Source: Cardiobacterium sp. Marseille-Q4385
Lineage (GTDB): Bacteria; Pseudomonadota; Gammaproteobacteria; Cardiobacteriales; Cardiobacteriaceae
Length of the DNA stretch: 64,000 nucleotides
Reading direction: 5' to 3'
NCBI RefSeq assembly: GCF_916618745.1
Contig: NZ_OU745373.1
Span: forward strand, 2,060,501-2,124,500
Of the stretch, positions 44,963-55,459 are shown piece by piece (position 1 is the first letter of the stretch; each line of letters begins with the position of its first letter). Made by a program: the position numbers and the translations under genes. Under the pieces are notes generated by a model that was not told where the DNA came from, ran no database searches, and was given only the letters and a program-made list of their open reading frames with translations.

Positions 44963-47359
44963 ATGCAAGAAAACAACCTTCCCGTATTGCCACTGCGCGA
45001 CGTCGTCGTTTACCCGCACGTTATCGTGCCGCTCTTCGTTGGCAGAGAAAAATCCATTGCCGCCCTGGAAGCTGCTAACAAAGAAAACCAGGAACAACTG
45101 CTGCTGGTGCCGCAGAAAGACGCTACTGTGCGCGAACCGGAAATTGCCGATCTGCATCCCATCGGCACGGTTGGCCGTATCGTCCAGATGGCGAAACTGT
45201 CTGATGGCACCGTCAAAGTGCTCGTAGAAGGCCTGCGGCGTGTTGAAATAGAGCAATGGCAGGACAATAGCAACTATCTGCAAGCGAGCTATCGCGATTA
45301 TGGACAGCCGGAAGTGGACAATGTCGCTACCGACGAGCAACGGGCGATGGCCAAAACAGCCGTCGAACAATTTACCCGTTTCCTCAAAGAGAACGATAAA
45401 AACGCGGATGACCTGCTGCAAAACCTGCGTCAACTGAATAATCCTGGACGCATTGCCGATACCATTGCAGCACATATGGATCTCACGCTGGAACGGCGTA
45501 TCGCTATTCTAGACAGCGTGATTCTCAGCGAACGCTTACAGCACATCCTGATTATTCTGGAAGAAGAACTCGAAAAAACTGACCTTGACCGCAAAATCCG
45601 CAAGCGGGTCAAGCAGCAAATGGAACGCAACCAGCGCGAGTACTATCTGAACGAACAAATCAAGGCCATCCAGAAAGAATTGGGCGAAATGGAAGACGCC
45701 TTAAATGACGTTGAGCAACTGGAAAAATCTATTAAAGATGCCGGCATGTCTGCCGATGCTGAGAAAAAGGCCTTATCCGAGCTGAATAAACTCAAACAAA
45801 TGTCGCCCATGTCGGCCGAAGCGAACGTCATCCGTAACTACCTTGAATGGATGATTGATTACCCGTGGTCAAAACGCCGCCGCAGTCAGTACGACATTGC
45901 CCGCGCCGAAAAAATTCTTGATCGCGATCATTACGGTCTTAAAGACGTCAAAGAACGCATCCTCGATTACCTTGCCGTACAAAAACGCAACAGAAACGGC
46001 AAAGGGCCGATTATCTGCCTCGTTGGCCCGCCTGGTGTGGGTAAAACCTCGCTGGGTAAATCTATCGCTGAGGCGACCGGACGCGACTTCGATCGCATCT
46101 CGCTCGGTGGCGTACATGATGAAGCCGAAATACGCGGTCACCGCCGTACCTACATAGGTTCCCTGCCCGGCAAAATTGTGCAGAAATTGTGCAAACTCGG
46201 CAGCAACAACCCGCTTATCCTGCTGGATGAAATCGATAAAATGGGTATGGATCACCGTGGCGACCCTGCTTCCGCTTTACTTGAAGTCCTTGATCCGGCG
46301 CAAAACTCCGCGTTTAGCGACCACTATCTGGAGACCGACGTGGACCTGTCCAGCGTACTCTTCATTGCTACCGCCAACACCCTGAATATTCCAGCCCCGC
46401 TGCTGGATCGCATGGAGGTCATTCGTTTGCCTGGCTATACCAGCCGCGAAAAAAACGAAATCGCCACGCGTTACATCCTGCCGCGCCAGATCCGCGAACA
46501 TGGGCTGCACAAAAACGAATTCCAGCTGGAAGACGGTGTCATCAACGATATCATCGAAGACTATACTCGCGAAGCAGGCGTACGGAATCTTGAGCGGGAA
46601 ATTGGCAAATTAGCACGGAAAAGTGTGCGCAAACTGCTGACTCCGGAGATCAAGAGCATCACCATAGATCGCGCTAACCTGGAAGATTACCTCGGTGTCG
46701 CCAAATACCGCCGTAGTGAAGATGACCTGCGCAACAAAATTGGTTGTGTGACTGGTCTCGCTTGGACATCCGTCGGCGGTGAAACCTTACAAATCGAGGC
46801 AACCGTCTTCCGGGGCAAGGGTAAACTTAACCTGACCGGGCAACTCGGCGACGTGATGAAAGAATCCATTCAGGCTGCATCGTCCGTCATTCGCAGCTAT
46901 CTCGAAACCCATTTGCCCGATCTGCGTTACGACGAATACGATATCCATATGCACCTGCCGGAAGGAGCAACCCCGAAAGATGGCCCCAGCGCCGGAATCG
47001 GCATGGCAACCGCATTACTTTCGGCACTGTGCAAAATCCCAGTGCGTGGTGACCTCGCCATGACTGGTGAAATCACTCTACATGGACGCGTGCTGGCCAT
47101 TGGTGGTTTAAAAGAAAAACTGCTGGCCGCCGTGCGTAGTCACATCACAACCGTACTGATTCCGGAAGAAAACCGCAAAGACCTGCGCGATATCCCTGAC
47201 GAAGTCAAGGATGCGCTGACCATCATTCCGGTCAACCACATTGAGCAAGTCTTTGAACATGCCTTTGAAGCATCGGAAATTCCCCTTAGCCAGCGGTTGG
47301 CCACACATAAACAACCGCCTCCGATTAGCACTGAGGCCGTAAAAAACGTGCGTTGCTAG
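44963..47359 (+). CDS. lon: ATP-dependent protease Lon
   Basis: 798 residues. The N-terminal substrate domain starts [20 protein letters not shown]. Walker [14 protein letters not shown] is near 353-365, Walker [12 protein letters not shown] near 419. The proteolytic domain has the Ser-Lys dyad: Ser in [12 protein letters not shown] and Lys in [13 protein letters not shown]. It degrades misfolded and regulatory proteins. It begins 14 bases after clpX; HU follows, as in E. coli. Confidence 0.97.
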   Translation: MQENNLPVLPLRDVVVYPHVIVPLFVGREKSIAALEAANKENQEQLLLVPQKDATVREPEIADLHPIGTVGRIVQMAKLSDGTVKVLVEGLRRVEIEQWQDNSNYLQASYRDYGQPEVDNVATDEQRAMAKTAVEQFTRFLKENDKNADDLLQNLRQLNNPGRIADTIAAHMDLTLERRIAILDSVILSERLQHILIILEEELEKTDLDRKIRKRVKQQMERNQREYYLNEQIKAIQKELGEMEDALNDVEQLEKSIKDAGMSADAEKKALSELNKLKQMSPMSAEANVIRNYLEWMIDYPWSKRRRSQYDIARAEKILDRDHYGLKDVKERILDYLAVQKRNRNGKGPIICLVGPPGVGKTSLGKSIAEATGRDFDRISLGGVHDEAEIRGHRRTYIGSLPGKIVQKLCKLGSNNPLILLDEIDKMGMDHRGDPASALLEVLDPAQNSAFSDHYLETDVDLSSVLFIATANTLNIPAPLLDRMEVIRLPGYTSREKNEIATRYILPRQIREHGLHKNEFQLEDGVINDIIEDYTREAGVRNLEREIGKLARKSVRKLLTPEIKSITIDRANLEDYLGVAKYRRSEDDLRNKIGCVTGLAWTSVGGETLQIEATVFRGKGKLNLTGQLGDVMKESIQAASSVIRSYLETHLPDLRYDEYDIHMHLPEGATPKDGPSAGIGMATALLSALCKIPVRGDLAMTGEITLHGRVLAIGGLKEKLLAAVRSHITTVLIPEENRKDLRDIPDEVKDALTIIPVNHIEQVFEHAFEASEIPLSQRLATHKQPPPISTEAVKNVRC

Positions 47360-47387
47360 GCAGAAAAACCAGCAAAGCCCTAAAATA

Positions 47388-47405
47388 GCCACCTTAGCAG
47401 GTGGC
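47388..47405 (+). terminator. Weak terminator after lon
   Basis: GCCACCT (47388-47394) pairs with AGGTGGC (47399-47405), followed by TTAATAAT rather than a clean T-run. Confidence 0.45.
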
Positions 47406-47441
47406 TTAATAATGTCCATGAAAACATGTAATTAGCAAAAA

Positions 47442-47515
47442 TACCACGCTAACGTGGTAAAAACGCAACAAAAAAGTGAAAAAAAGATTGCGCCCCGCCA
47501 CTATGACTGTATAGA
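47442..47515 (+). promoter_or_regulatory. HU promoter region with palindrome
   Basis: TTGCGC (47488-47493), a 16-base spacer and TATAGA (47510-47515) make a plausible sigma-70 promoter 65 bases before the HU ATG. Upstream, TACCACG/CGTGGTA (47442-47448 with 47453-47459) is a perfect palindrome that could bind a regulator. Confidence 0.5.
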
Positions 47516-47579
47516 ATTTCGCCGTCGGCGTAGTAAGAGCGCCGTCTAATCCTGTAAAACTCACAAAAAAGGTAGATTT

Positions 47580-47885
47580 ATGAACAAGACGGAATTAGTT
47601 GATGCTATTGCTGCCGCTGCGGATATTACCAAAGCACAAGCTGGTAGAGCACTGGATGCCGTACTCGAAAGCGTGACCGAAACCCTGAAGAAAGGCGAGA
47701 AAGTTACATTAATTGGCTTTGGTACATTTGAAACCCGTGAACGTGCAGCCCGTACTGGCCGTAACCCGCAAACGGGCAAAGAAATCCAAATTGCTGCCAG
47801 CACAACCCCTGCATTCAAAGCAGGTAAAAAATTGAAAGATGCTCTTAATGCCTCTGCCAAAGGGAAAGGCAAAAAAGGCAAATAA
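47580..47885 (+). CDS. hupB: DNA-binding protein HU
   Basis: 101 residues. The body is a canonical HU ([20 protein letters not shown]; the beta-arm [22 protein letters not shown] has the Pro that intercalates DNA). Residues 91-101 are an extra lysine/glycine tail, [10 protein letters not shown], absent from E. coli HU, which probably strengthens non-specific DNA contacts. The position after lon matches hupB. Confidence 0.95.
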   Translation: MNKTELVDAIAAAADITKAQAGRALDAVLESVTETLKKGEKVTLIGFGTFETRERAARTGRNPQTGKEIQIAASTTPAFKAGKKLKDALNASAKGKGKKGK

Positions 47886-47946
47886 ATCATCCTAAAAAAG
47901 ATGGCAATAAATATGCCCGTCTTTTACAAAATAGGGTGTAAAAACG

Positions 47947-47974
47947 TTGCAAGCAAAAGAAAAAACTTTATAAT
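47947..47974 (+). promoter_or_regulatory. Promoter of tRNA-Leu(CAA)
   Basis: TTGCAA (47947-47952), a 16-base spacer, and consensus TATAAT (47969-47974), 15 bases before the tRNA. Confidence 0.75.
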
Positions 47975-47988
47975 GCACGCCCTGCCTA

Positions 47989-48075
47989 GCCTGAGTGGCG
48001 GAATTGGTAGACGCAGCGGATTCAAAATCCGCCGGTGGTAACACCTTGAGAGTTCGAGTCTCTCCTTAGGCACCA
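47989..48075 (+). tRNA. tRNA-Leu (anticodon CAA)
   Basis: 87 bases with encoded CCA. The acceptor pairs GCCTGAG with CTTAGGC (one G-U), the anticodon stem-loop is GCGGA-TTCAAAA-TCCGC, and there is a long variable arm of class II type. It shares AGAGTTCGAGTCTCTCCTT with the tRNA-Leu at 41383. Confidence 0.95.
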
Positions 48076-48081
48076 ATTATA

Positions 48082-48109
48082 AAAAGCCCCGCTTGCGGGG
48101 CTTTTCTTT
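48082..48109 (+). terminator. Terminator after tRNA-Leu(CAA)
   Basis: AAAAGCCCCGC (48082-48092) pairs with GCGGGGCTTTT (48095-48105) around a 2-base apex, then CTTT. Confidence 0.85.
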
Positions 48110-48158
48110 ATGTTGTTGCTATACAACACTCTCGATAGACGAGTATCAAGGAGTTCGC

Positions 48159-48467
48159 ATGAAAATTCTCGTAACTTGCGCACACGGCACCAGTACCGGT
48201 CCCATCATGAAAAACAAGGTAGAGTTGGTACTGCAAGAATTCGAAATTCCTTTTGAAAAGATTGATTACTGCGCGATCGTCAAGGCAAAGGATATTGCCG
48301 AACAATACGATGTCATTTTCTGTGCCACTAGCTTTGCCAGCCTTTTCAAAAATGCGGCAGCGATGGGGACGGTTGTAATCGGCATGCGCAATATTCTATC
48401 GTTAGAAGAAATCCGTCTGCGTCTGCAAAATGCGGGGCTTGCGCCTAATACAACGGGTATGGATTAA
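48159..48467 (+). CDS. Orphan PTS EIIB component (galactitol/GatB type)
   Basis: 102 residues. The P-loop ILVTCAHGTSTGPIM (3-17) carries the phospho-accepting Cys7, the EIIB lactose/galactitol-like fold. No EIIA, EIIC or HPr gene lies nearby, so it is either an orphan regulatory phosphoprotein or a remnant. AAGGAG stands eight bases before the ATG. The start at 48093 would run into the tRNA terminator and is rejected. Confidence 0.82.
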   Translation: MKILVTCAHGTSTGPIMKNKVELVLQEFEIPFEKIDYCAIVKAKDIAEQYDVIFCATSFASLFKNAAAMGTVVIGMRNILSLEEIRLRLQNAGLAPNTTGMD

Positions 48468-48809
48468 ACGCGCTAAAACGGGCGGTTATCCGGCCTTTCT
48501 CTCTATACAGCATTCAACCAACGCATAAAAACCTTATTTGCATGACGCATACAGCTATGCCGTTCTTTGGGAATATGCTTTGTCAAGAGCCCGCAACGGA
48601 TTTTGGTGTCCATAATTCATGGGCGTTAGCAGTAATAGCTAGAGTTCTCTTTCCCGTAAAATAAGCGGGGCGAAAATAATAGGACGGCGGATATGTCGCA
48701 TTGCTTGAAAAAATCTTCTCGCCATATCTGCATGCTTTTCATGCGAATCTCTAGGTAGCGTCTTTTTTCGCAGAGTTGGTGCTCTCTTCTTTTCTCTGTA
48801 TTTTGAATC
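48468..48809. other. Intergenic stretch with no recognised feature
   Basis: 342 bases, AT-rich compared with the flanks. A minus-strand reading frame enters it from 49138 but overlaps the 48810 gene entirely and has no start signal. I see no promoter, repeat or RNA I can name. Confidence 0.3.
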
Positions 48810-49427
48810 ATGCAGTACCCACCTATCCGAAAACTCAAGACTATCTCTAAAAATGAAAACCGCCTCTTTAACTGCGTGTTTGCCATTGCCGTCGGTGTCT
48901 CTTTGTTTGTCTTTGCCGATGATTTGCTCAATGGTCGCCAGCTGGTTGGCTTTGGCAAGATACTGCTGGTACAGGCGGTTATTGTCATGCCACCGCTATA
49001 TGTTCTGAGCAAATGGAATGAATACCGCCGCCGACGTCTGATAACACAGGCTATTGCTGAATTGGGATTAACCATCCATATGGCGCATTGGGAAAAAGAA
49101 CCGTTGAGTTTATTAGCGCTTGATACCGCGCAATGCAAAATCGCGCTGTTGCGTGCCGATAACGATTATGCCCCTATCGTCATCGACAAGGTGGACATTC
49201 TGCAGTGCCGGATCGTGACAGACAGCAAGGACCGTACCCGTAGCAGCGGCTTTATCTGGGGTAATTATTTCAGTGAAAGTGTCTCAGTTGAGAGCAAAGA
49301 AACCTACACGCTGGAAATTCATTATAAAGAAAGGGACAGGACTGTCCATATTCTGCAATTACCCTTCGGCAAAGATCGCATTGCCGCAGAATCTTTATCG
49401 CAAACCATTCATCTTTTCGGCATATGA
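48810..49427 (+). CDS. Membrane-anchored hypothetical protein
   Basis: 205 residues, not recognised. Two N-terminal hydrophobic helices (about 20-40 and 48-66) are followed by a basic segment KWNEYRRRRL and a soluble beta-rich domain (about 75-205). Codon use is more AT-rich than average. The stop overlaps the GrpB gene start by four bases, so this, GrpB and the VWA gene form a coupled trio. Confidence 0.65.
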   Translation: MQYPPIRKLKTISKNENRLFNCVFAIAVGVSLFVFADDLLNGRQLVGFGKILLVQAVIVMPPLYVLSKWNEYRRRRLITQAIAELGLTIHMAHWEKEPLSLLALDTAQCKIALLRADNDYAPIVIDKVDILQCRIVTDSKDRTRSSGFIWGNYFSESVSVESKETYTLEIHYKERDRTVHILQLPFGKDRIAAESLSQTIHLFGI

Positions 49428-50005
49428 ATAAACCTCTAACGGAAATGACGCTTGCTGAATTATGGCAATTATTCCCCATCGAGCTTACCCCGCATAATCC
49501 AGCCTGGGCGGATTGGTATCAGGAAGAAGCGGTATTATTACGGCAATATCTCCATCCGGAACATATCCGCATTCATCATATTGGCAGTACGGCAATTCCT
49601 GCTATTTGGGCCAAACCAATTATTGATATTCTGCTGGAAGTTACCGACAGGCAAACCATGCAACGCGTTGCTGCCGTATTGGTAGCGCACGGTTATTTGC
49701 AAATGTCTGCCAATGAACAACGCATTTCCCTCAATAAAGGCTACACGCCGCAAGGCTTTGCCGATAAAGTCTTCCATATCCATCTTCGCTTGCCGCAAGA
49801 CAATGACGAACTTTATTTCCGTGATTATTTGCAAACGCATCCTGCCATTGCGCGGGCATATGAAGCCTTGAAATTGTCGCTGTGGCATCGCTACGAACAT
49901 GACCGGGATGGCTACACGGCTGCCAAAGGCGATTTCATCCGCCGATACACGCAGGTGGCCAAGTCGCTTTATCATGCGCCTATCAACACGGAGGATTCTG
50001 TATGA
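49424..50005 (+). CDS. GrpB/UPF0157 family (nucleotidyltransferase-fold) protein
   Basis: 193 residues. The hallmark IRIHHIGSTAIPAIWAKPII (about 48-67, quoted in part) contains the GS-x9-D-like nucleotidyltransferase core GSTAIP...KPIIDILLEV. A C-terminal segment with HIHLRLPQDNDELYFRDYL (about 118-136) is also family-typical. Enzymatic role unknown, though related proteins are linked to CoaE. It overlaps both neighbours (ATGA). Confidence 0.88.
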   Translation: MNKPLTEMTLAELWQLFPIELTPHNPAWADWYQEEAVLLRQYLHPEHIRIHHIGSTAIPAIWAKPIIDILLEVTDRQTMQRVAAVLVAHGYLQMSANEQRISLNKGYTPQGFADKVFHIHLRLPQDNDELYFRDYLQTHPAIARAYEALKLSLWHRYEHDRDGYTAAKGDFIRRYTQVAKSLYHAPINTEDSV

Positions 50006-51138
50006 ATGACATTGTGCAACGCTGGCGGCTGGTGCTGGGTACTGAAGCACAGGAAACGACCGGCTGTGTGCTGGGCGAGCGCGAGTTGCGGATGGACAAG
50101 GCACTGGCGGCTCTTTATGACGAATCCGACAAACGCGAGCGGCGCGGCGGCTTGGGTGCATCCGCGCCGAAGGTCAGCACCTGGCTGGGCGACATCCGCG
50201 AGTTTTTCCCGCAGTCGGTGGTGCAGGTAATGCAGCAGGACGCGGTCGAGCGCCTCAATCTCTCCAGTCTGCTCACGGAAAAGGAAATGCTGGTGAATGT
50301 CGTACCGGATGTGCATCTGGTCGCCACCCTGATGAGCCTCAGCCGTGTTATTCCCGAAAAAAACAAGGCACTGGCGCGCGAGGTGGTGCGCAAGGTAGTC
50401 GATGAGCTGCTTGCCAAACTTGCCGCGCCGATGCAGCAGGCGGTCACAGGGGCGCTGAACCGCAGTGTGCGCAGCCGCAATCCTCGTTTCCGTGAAATCG
50501 ACTGGCACCGCACCATTCTGAAAAACCTGAAGCATTATCAGCCGGACTACCGTACTGTTATTCCAGAAACCCGCATCGGTTTTGGCCGTAAGCGCCGTGC
50601 CCTGCGCGACATTGTTCTTTGTCTTGATCAAAGTGGTTCAATGGGCACTTCGGTCATCTATTCCGGTATTTTCGCTTCGGTGCTGGCGTCCTTGCCCAGC
50701 CTGAGTACACGTCTCGTCGTCTTCGATACGTCAGTGGTGGATTTGACGGACGATATGCAGGATCCGGTTGACCTGCTTTTCGGCGTGCAGCTTGGCGGTG
50801 GCACGGACATCAACCGTGCCCTCGCTTTCTGCCAGGAGCGCATCACCCGTCCGGAAGAGACAACGCTCGTTCTCGTCACTGATCTCGAAGAAGGCGGCAA
50901 CAGCCAAGCGATGCGCCGCCGCATGGTCGAACTGGTGCAAAGCGGGGTGCAGTTCATCGTGCTGCTCGCCCTTAACGATGATGGCGCACCGTTTTACGAC
51001 AAAAGCCACGCCGCCTTCCTGGCCAGCCTTGGTGTGCCCGTCTTTGCCTGCACGCCCGACCGCTTCCCCGACCTGATGGCCGCCGCGCTGAACCGGCAAG
51101 ATCTGTCACTTTGGGTGTCGCAGAATATCCAGAGCTGA
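50002..51138 (+). CDS. VWA-domain protein (CoxE-like)
   Basis: 378 residues. The N-terminal helical region (about 1-185) is followed by a von Willebrand A domain with MIDAS DQSGSMGTS (about 209-217, D-x-S-x-S), later GGGTDINRAL (T) and VTDLEEGG (D). Such VWA proteins usually pair with a MoxR AAA+ ATPase to remodel or metallate proteins; no ATPase is nearby. No signal peptide. A four-copy repeat array follows the stop. Confidence 0.82.
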   Translation: MNDIVQRWRLVLGTEAQETTGCVLGERELRMDKALAALYDESDKRERRGGLGASAPKVSTWLGDIREFFPQSVVQVMQQDAVERLNLSSLLTEKEMLVNVVPDVHLVATLMSLSRVIPEKNKALAREVVRKVVDELLAKLAAPMQQAVTGALNRSVRSRNPRFREIDWHRTILKNLKHYQPDYRTVIPETRIGFGRKRRALRDIVLCLDQSGSMGTSVIYSGIFASVLASLPSLSTRLVVFDTSVVDLTDDMQDPVDLLFGVQLGGGTDINRALAFCQERITRPEETTLVLVTDLEEGGNSQAMRRRMVELVQSGVQFIVLLALNDDGAPFYDKSHAAFLASLGVPVFACTPDRFPDLMAAALNRQDLSLWVSQNIQS

Positions 51139-51141
51139 CTA

Positions 51142-51241
51142 CCAAGCGGCATAAATACTGGCCTCGCCAAGCGGTATAAACACTGGCCCCGCCAAGCGGC
51201 GTCGTTACTGGGCCCGTCAAGCGACGTGGTTGCGGGTCTTG
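51142..51241 (+). repeat. Four tandem CCAAGCGG repeats, 25-bp unit
   Basis: Units start at 51142, 51167, 51192 and 51217. The first three begin CCAAGCGG and end ACTGG(C/G)CYCG; the fourth is diverged (TCAAGCGACGTGGTTGCGGG). No spacers, so not CRISPR. It sits between the VWA gene and guaB. Confidence 0.9.
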
Positions 51242-51301
51242 CTATAGGCACAAAGCCGGAAGAAGACGCTTTTTTGTCGTGAACGAAGTCCCGCCTGTTA
51301 A

Positions 51302-52786
<1,485 letters not shown>

Positions 52787-52796
52787 GCAGGGAAAT

Positions 52797-52824
52797 AAAA
52801 AGGCAGGCTGAGGCCTGCCTTTTT
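52797..52824 (+). terminator. Terminator after guaB
   Basis: A5GGCAGGC (52797-52808) pairs with GCCTGCCT5 (52813-52824). Confidence 0.9.
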
Positions 52825-52851
52825 CATTTTTGCCCATGATGCCTACGCCCG

Positions 52852-52871
52852 CCAAGCGGGTAGTTGCAGGG
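52852..52871 (+). repeat. Single diverged CCAAGCGG repeat
   Basis: CCAAGCGGGTAGTTGCAGGG, between the guaB terminator and the gloA stop. Confidence 0.6.
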
Positions 52872-52930
52872 TTTTGCCGCTGCGCGGGCCGGAGGACGAG
52901 GACTTTTGGCGTGTACGAAGGGGACTGGTA

Positions 52931-53443
52931 TCAGCCTTTGATGATTTCCACCCAGTAGCCGTCCGGGTCCTTGATGAAGGCGATGTCGCGCATCGTCCCT
53001 TCTTCCGGGCGCTTTTGGTAGGGGACGTGGTTGGCGTCGAACCAGCGAATCGCGGCGTCGAAGTCCGGCACGCTGATGCAGATATGCCCGTAGCCGCGCG
53101 GTTCGCTGTTGCCGTTGTGGTAGCTGAATGTAGGATCACTTTCCGTGCCCCAGTTGTGGGTGAGTTCGAGGACGCCGCTTTGCCGCGCGATCCAGCGGCG
53201 GCGTTCTTGTTCGTCAGCGGGAATCTGCTCGTCGCCTCTGAGCATCACGAGGAAGTAGAGGCTGAATTTGCCGCCTTCGTAGTCGCTTTTGCGCACCAGG
53301 GTCATGCCGAGAATGCGGGTGTAGAAATCCAGCGATTTGGCCGGGTCTTTCACGCGCAGCATGGTGTGGTTGTAGGTGAAGCCTTGGGTGGCCGGGTCAT
53401 GGTTGTTGCAGGCGCCGTCGGCGCTGATGCCGGTGAAGGTCAT
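52931..53443 (-). CDS. gloA: Lactoylglutathione lyase (glyoxalase I)
   Basis: 170 residues. It detoxifies methylglyoxal with glutathione. Metal ligands are His26 (YNHTMLRVKD), Glu93 (VLELTHNWG), His120 (GYGHICISV) and Glu166 (GYWVEII). The enzyme has an extra N-terminal 20 residues compared with E. coli GloA (135) and resembles the longer eukaryote-like form. GGAG precedes the ATG at 53443; the upstream in-frame extension to 53605 is not homologous. Confidence 0.94.
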   Translation of the reverse strand: MTFTGISADGACNNHDPATQGFTYNHTMLRVKDPAKSLDFYTRILGMTLVRKSDYEGGKFSLYFLVMLRGDEQIPADEQERRRWIARQSGVLELTHNWGTESDPTFSYHNGNSEPRGYGHICISVPDFDAAIRWFDANHVPYQKRPEEGTMRDIAFIKDPDGYWVEIIKG

Positions 53444-53497
53444 GGTTTTCTCCGTTTCATTTATGATGGCGCGCCATTTTAGCAACTGGATGTGTAT

Positions 53498-54583
53498 ATG
53501 CCGCGCTGGTTTTTTGTTTTGTTCGTTTTTCTTGTGATGCAATTGCTGCTGTGGATGTTCGCCCGCTCGCTGCGTTTTTTGCTGGGTGACCGCCCCCGCC
53601 GCCACCTCACTGCCTCGATTTTTGTCCTCGCTGACGGATTACTGCTGGTCACGATGACCCGCCTGTTTCCCGTGCTTTTTATTGTGCAGGCCTGGATGAT
53701 AGCGTCGCTATGGCTATGGTTCATGGTGGCAGCGGTTGCTTATCCGCTGTACCGCATCGGCAGACGATTTGCCCCGCAGTGGGCGGCACGGTTGCTGCGC
53801 GTGTTTTTGCCGACGGGCTTTGTAGCGCTTTTTGCCTGGGGGTTTTTTAACGCCAATGCGACGGTCGTGCGCCATTATCAGGTGACGTTGCCTAAAGCGA
53901 TGGCGCCGCTGCGTATCGGCGTCGCTTCCGATATTCATCTCGGTGGCAATTTCTTCTACGGCGCACGCGAACTGGACCGCCTTGCTGCGCTGATGGCGCA
54001 GGAAAAGGTGGACATCATCCTGCTGCCGGGGGATGTGATTAATGACAATGTGCGCGCCTTCCGCGCAGAAAATATGCAGCCGCATTTGCAGGCTTTGCGT
54101 GCGCCGCTCGGTGTCTATGCCACGCTCGGCAATCATGAATTCTATGGCGATGCTGAAGAAAACGCGCAGGCGTTGCGCGATAGTGGTGTGCGGCTCTTGC
54201 GTGATGAAGCGGTGGTGGTTGCTGACCGTTTAGTGCTGGTTGGCCGTGATGACGAAATACATGCCAACCGCCCACCGCTCGCCACCCTGCTTGATGGGGT
54301 GCGCCGCGACCTGCCCATTATCGTCCTCGACCACCGCCCCAGCGACATTTCCGCCAACGTGCAAACGGCGATGGATATGCAGGTATCCGGACATGCGCAC
54401 CGCGGCCAGATTTTCCCCGCCAATTTTATTGTGCAAGCGATGTACCGCCTCGCTTACGGCCATGAAAATATCGAGGGAAAAGAGGTGTTTGTTTCTTCCG
54501 GCTATGGTTTTTGGGGCGTGCCGCTGCGTCTCGGCTCGCGTTCCGAAATCTTTGTGATAGAGGTGAATGGCATCGAGTCTTAA
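53498..54583 (+). CDS. Membrane metallophosphoesterase (YaeI/YkuE-like)
   Basis: 361 residues. Four N-terminal helices (about 2-30, 40-60, 62-84 and 100-118) anchor a calcineurin-like domain. The metal motifs are SDIHLGG (about 143-149), LPGDVINDN (about 176-184), LGNHEFYGD (about 208-216) and SGHAHRGQI (about 292-300). Family members hydrolyse lipid-linked phosphates or UDP-diacylglucosamine-type substrates; the exact one is unknown. A GTG at 53492 is an alternative start. Confidence 0.88.
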   Translation: MPRWFFVLFVFLVMQLLLWMFARSLRFLLGDRPRRHLTASIFVLADGLLLVTMTRLFPVLFIVQAWMIASLWLWFMVAAVAYPLYRIGRRFAPQWAARLLRVFLPTGFVALFAWGFFNANATVVRHYQVTLPKAMAPLRIGVASDIHLGGNFFYGARELDRLAALMAQEKVDIILLPGDVINDNVRAFRAENMQPHLQALRAPLGVYATLGNHEFYGDAEENAQALRDSGVRLLRDEAVVVADRLVLVGRDDEIHANRPPLATLLDGVRRDLPIIVLDHRPSDISANVQTAMDMQVSGHAHRGQIFPANFIVQAMYRLAYGHENIEGKEVFVSSGYGFWGVPLRLGSRSEIFVIEVNGIES

Positions 54584-54587
54584 AAAC

Positions 54588-54615
54588 TTGTCATCCGGGT
54601 TGTTGTATGTATAAT
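54588..54615 (+). promoter_or_regulatory. Strong sigma-70 promoter with a long leader
   Basis: TTGTCA (54588-54593), a 16-base spacer, and TATAAT (54610-54615). The transcript would begin near 54622, about 180 bases before the DJ-1 gene, leaving a leader with T-rich runs (TTTATTTTTG, CTGTTTTTC) and two near-copies of CGCTCAAAA..CAGC. A small RNA or leader regulation is possible. Confidence 0.6.
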
Positions 54616-54799
54616 ACGCGCTATCAGGATGATACATAGGTACCGACTCGCAGGGATGCCAGCTTTATTTTTGCCTGTTTTTCGTAAAAATGTAGGGAAA
54701 ATCGCTCAAAACAGCGCAATAACCGCTCAAAAAACAGCATAAAGATCTTTTTGTTGCACAATGTTTGTTGTATGCCTACCACGCAACGAGGTGACCTGT

Positions 54800-55393
54800 A
54801 TGCACATCTATTGTCTGCTCTTTCCTGACTATGAAGCCCTTGATCTGATGGGGCCGGTTGAATTTCTGCATTTCCTGCCGGATGTCCAGCTGCACTACAC
54901 CTCGTTGACAGGTGGCAATATCACCGCCCACCAACAATTCAGTGTGGCAACGGTGCCGTTATCCGCTCTGCCTGCCGACAGTCTCCTGCTGCTGCCGGGC
55001 GGTATGGGCACGCGCGCCCTGGTGCACGACGCTGCCTTTCTTGCCGCTTTGGCCCGTGCTTGTGCGCAAAGCGCGTGGGTGTTGAGTGTGTGCACTGGTG
55101 CGGCGCTTCTGGCGGCGGCGGGCGTGCTGGATGGTCTGTCTGCCACTTCAAACAAGCGCGCATTTGCTTGGGTGCGCAGCGTCAATCCACGTGTGGATTG
55201 GTGCAGCGTCGCCCGCTGGGTGCGGGCGGGCAAGTATTACACCGCTTCCGGCATTTCGGCGGGGATGGACATGACGCTCGGCTTCATCGCCGATAAGTAC
55301 GGCGTGGATACCGCGACTGCCATTGCTAACCGCTGTGAATACCGCTGGCAGGGCAATCCCGCGCAGGATGAATTTGCCGCGTTGTACCGCTGA
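54800..55393 (+). CDS. DJ-1/PfpI family protein (isonitrile hydratase/transcriptional-regulator type)
   Basis: 197 residues. FPDYEALDLMGPVEFLHF (8-25) and the nucleophile elbow VLSVCTGAALLAAAGVLDG (about 94-112, Cys98) are typical of InhA-like DJ-1 proteins. The downstream GISAGMDMTLGFIADKYG matches the AraC-associated GATase subgroup, but no HTH is fused. Possible isonitrile hydratase or glyoxalase-like role. The ATG at 54800 follows GAGGTGA. Confidence 0.88.
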   Translation: MHIYCLLFPDYEALDLMGPVEFLHFLPDVQLHYTSLTGGNITAHQQFSVATVPLSALPADSLLLLPGGMGTRALVHDAAFLAALARACAQSAWVLSVCTGAALLAAAGVLDGLSATSNKRAFAWVRSVNPRVDWCSVARWVRAGKYYTASGISAGMDMTLGFIADKYGVDTATAIANRCEYRWQGNPAQDEFAALYR

Positions 55394-55414
55394 ATATCCG
55401 TTGTCGCATAAAAA

Positions 55415-55442
55415 CAAAGCCCCTCACGCGAGGGGCTTTGTT
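55415..55442. terminator. Bidirectional terminator between the DJ-1 gene and upp
   Basis: CAAAGCCCCTC (55415-55425) pairs with GAGGGGCTTTG (55430-55440), flanked by A4 and TT. Confidence 0.85.
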
Positions 55443-55459
55443 GCAAAAATACCGCCGTA

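Noticed and set aside
48626..49138. 170-codon minus-strand frame
   Set aside because: It overlaps the better-supported 48810-49427 gene, which has coupling to GrpB; no start signal or domain on the minus strand.
51142..51241. CRISPR array
   Set aside because: The 25-bp units are directly abutting with no unique spacers, and no cas genes are present.
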